This document shows positions 63,601-64,000 of a stretch of 64,000 bases of DNA, in pieces. The DNA is from Polytrichum commune (Eukaryota; Streptophyta; Polytrichopsida; Polytrichales; Polytrichaceae). The stretch spans positions 65,502,533-65,566,532 of the forward strand of contig OX485804.1 of assembly GCA_950295325.1 (NCBI GenBank), written 5' to 3'. A program made the position numbers and the translations under genes. Each line of letters begins with the position of its first letter. Within the stretch, counting starts at the first letter, position 1. Below the pieces are notes generated by a model. The model saw nothing but the letters and a program-made list of their open reading frames with translations. It was not told the DNA's origin and did not search any database.

Positions 63601-64000
63601 TCCGTCCTCGAACGTCGAGAGCCTTGCAGGCGATGATAATAGCGATGAAGGCAAAGTAAATGCGAAGGCATTGCAAGTGCAAATGGCAGAGCTAGAGGTG
63701 GAGATTTAAACCGCAAAGCGTACACTGTTGCGAACTTAGAATGCACAACATGCCCAATCATCCGGATGTGCAATTGCTGAGAGGGATGCGATACTACGGA
63801 GCTATGCATCCGAGCAACGGAGTCGGAGGCGTAGGATATCAAAACAACAACAAGACGAGGTATTTATGAGAGAGCAGCGCGGCAAGAAAATGTATACCGT
63901 AGAGGTAGACATGAAAGATAATCCTTGTGATCAAAACCGGTTGTTGTGGTTGACTTGCTTGAGGGAACCTTCACATGATGTGGATTTTAGTGAGGATAAT
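63601..64000 (+). pseudogene. degraded open frame running off the window, probably TE-derived
   Basis: One frame reads as charged, helix-rich protein (GDDNSDEGKVNAKALQVQMA, AIAERDAILRSYASEQRS, RISKQQQDEVFMREQRGKKM, NRLLWLTCLREPSHDVDF) to the window end. It is interrupted by a TAA near 63707 and another stop soon after. The family was not recognised. It overlaps the decayed 5' end of the Harbinger transposase on the other strand, so the junction between two elements probably lies near 63.6 kb. Confidence 0.35.

Noticed and set aside
1-64000. CRISPR arrays, bacterial-type operons or ribosome binding sites
   Set aside because: The window is nuclear plant DNA with spliced genes; no regularly spaced short repeats of that kind are present.

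Overview
This is nuclear DNA of a land plant. The coding sequence is split by short GT-AG introns, the genes are plant-type (SPT5 with a TP-rich tail, an F-box/PP2-domain protein, a cytosolic-type phosphoglucose isomerase, a mitochondrial processing peptidase beta subunit), and telomere-like CCCTAAA motifs occur inside a transposon end. Gene density is low, about one intact conserved gene per 10-13 kb. Intergenic DNA is AT-rich with degraded DNA transposons and tRNA-derived SINEs. I cannot name the species. The intronless PGI coding region and the peroxiredoxin-like-2 gene hint at something other than a well-studied seed plant, but this is only a hint.

Layout. 0.7-1.8 kb is a non-autonomous hAT-like element, and 2.0-2.9 kb is a tandem repeat with a second dispersed repeat inside it. 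3.9-6.7 kb (+) is a four-exon peroxiredoxin-like 2 / prostamide-PGF-synthase-like gene with a foldback element in intron 2. 9.3-11.2 kb (-) is cytosolic glucose-6-phosphate isomerase, with one coding exon and a 5'UTR intron. 12.9-13.9 kb is a second hAT-like element with a perfect 8-bp target duplication. 15.3-25.1 kb (-) is a complete 24-exon SPT5 gene. 25-29.6 kb holds repeats and a strong foldback that resembles a MIRNA precursor.

29.6-47.9 kb is a large decayed inverted duplication. The right arm carries an intact ten-exon mitochondrial processing peptidase beta-subunit gene (-). The left arm carries its pseudogene (+), with frameshifts, stops and lost exons. The spacer between the arms contains an intact three-exon F-box/PP2 gene (-) and a SINE with an 11-bp target duplication.

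48.2-58.3 kb is the most unusual part. Two near-identical 546-bp direct repeats bracket about 9 kb that holds two diverged members of a gene family I do not recognise. The first also encodes two RING-like fingers. The same stretch has a detached FabZ-type dehydratase exon and, at its right edge, a foldback element with long terminal inverted repeats. The left edge carries a partial match to the same terminus. It looks like a gene-carrying mobile cassette or a nested set of insertions. Both family genes have a reading-frame break.

58.3-61.3 kb is AT-rich and empty apart from a SINE-like tRNA-derived sequence. 61.3-63.6 kb holds a broken PIF/Harbinger-like pair (Myb/SANT-trihelix-like ORF and DDE transposase, convergent) with a second MIRNA-like foldback between them. 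A degraded open frame runs off the right edge.

The intact conserved genes are independent housekeeping or regulatory genes and do not form a pathway. All exon boundaries were derived by hand from splice consensus and reading-frame continuity.
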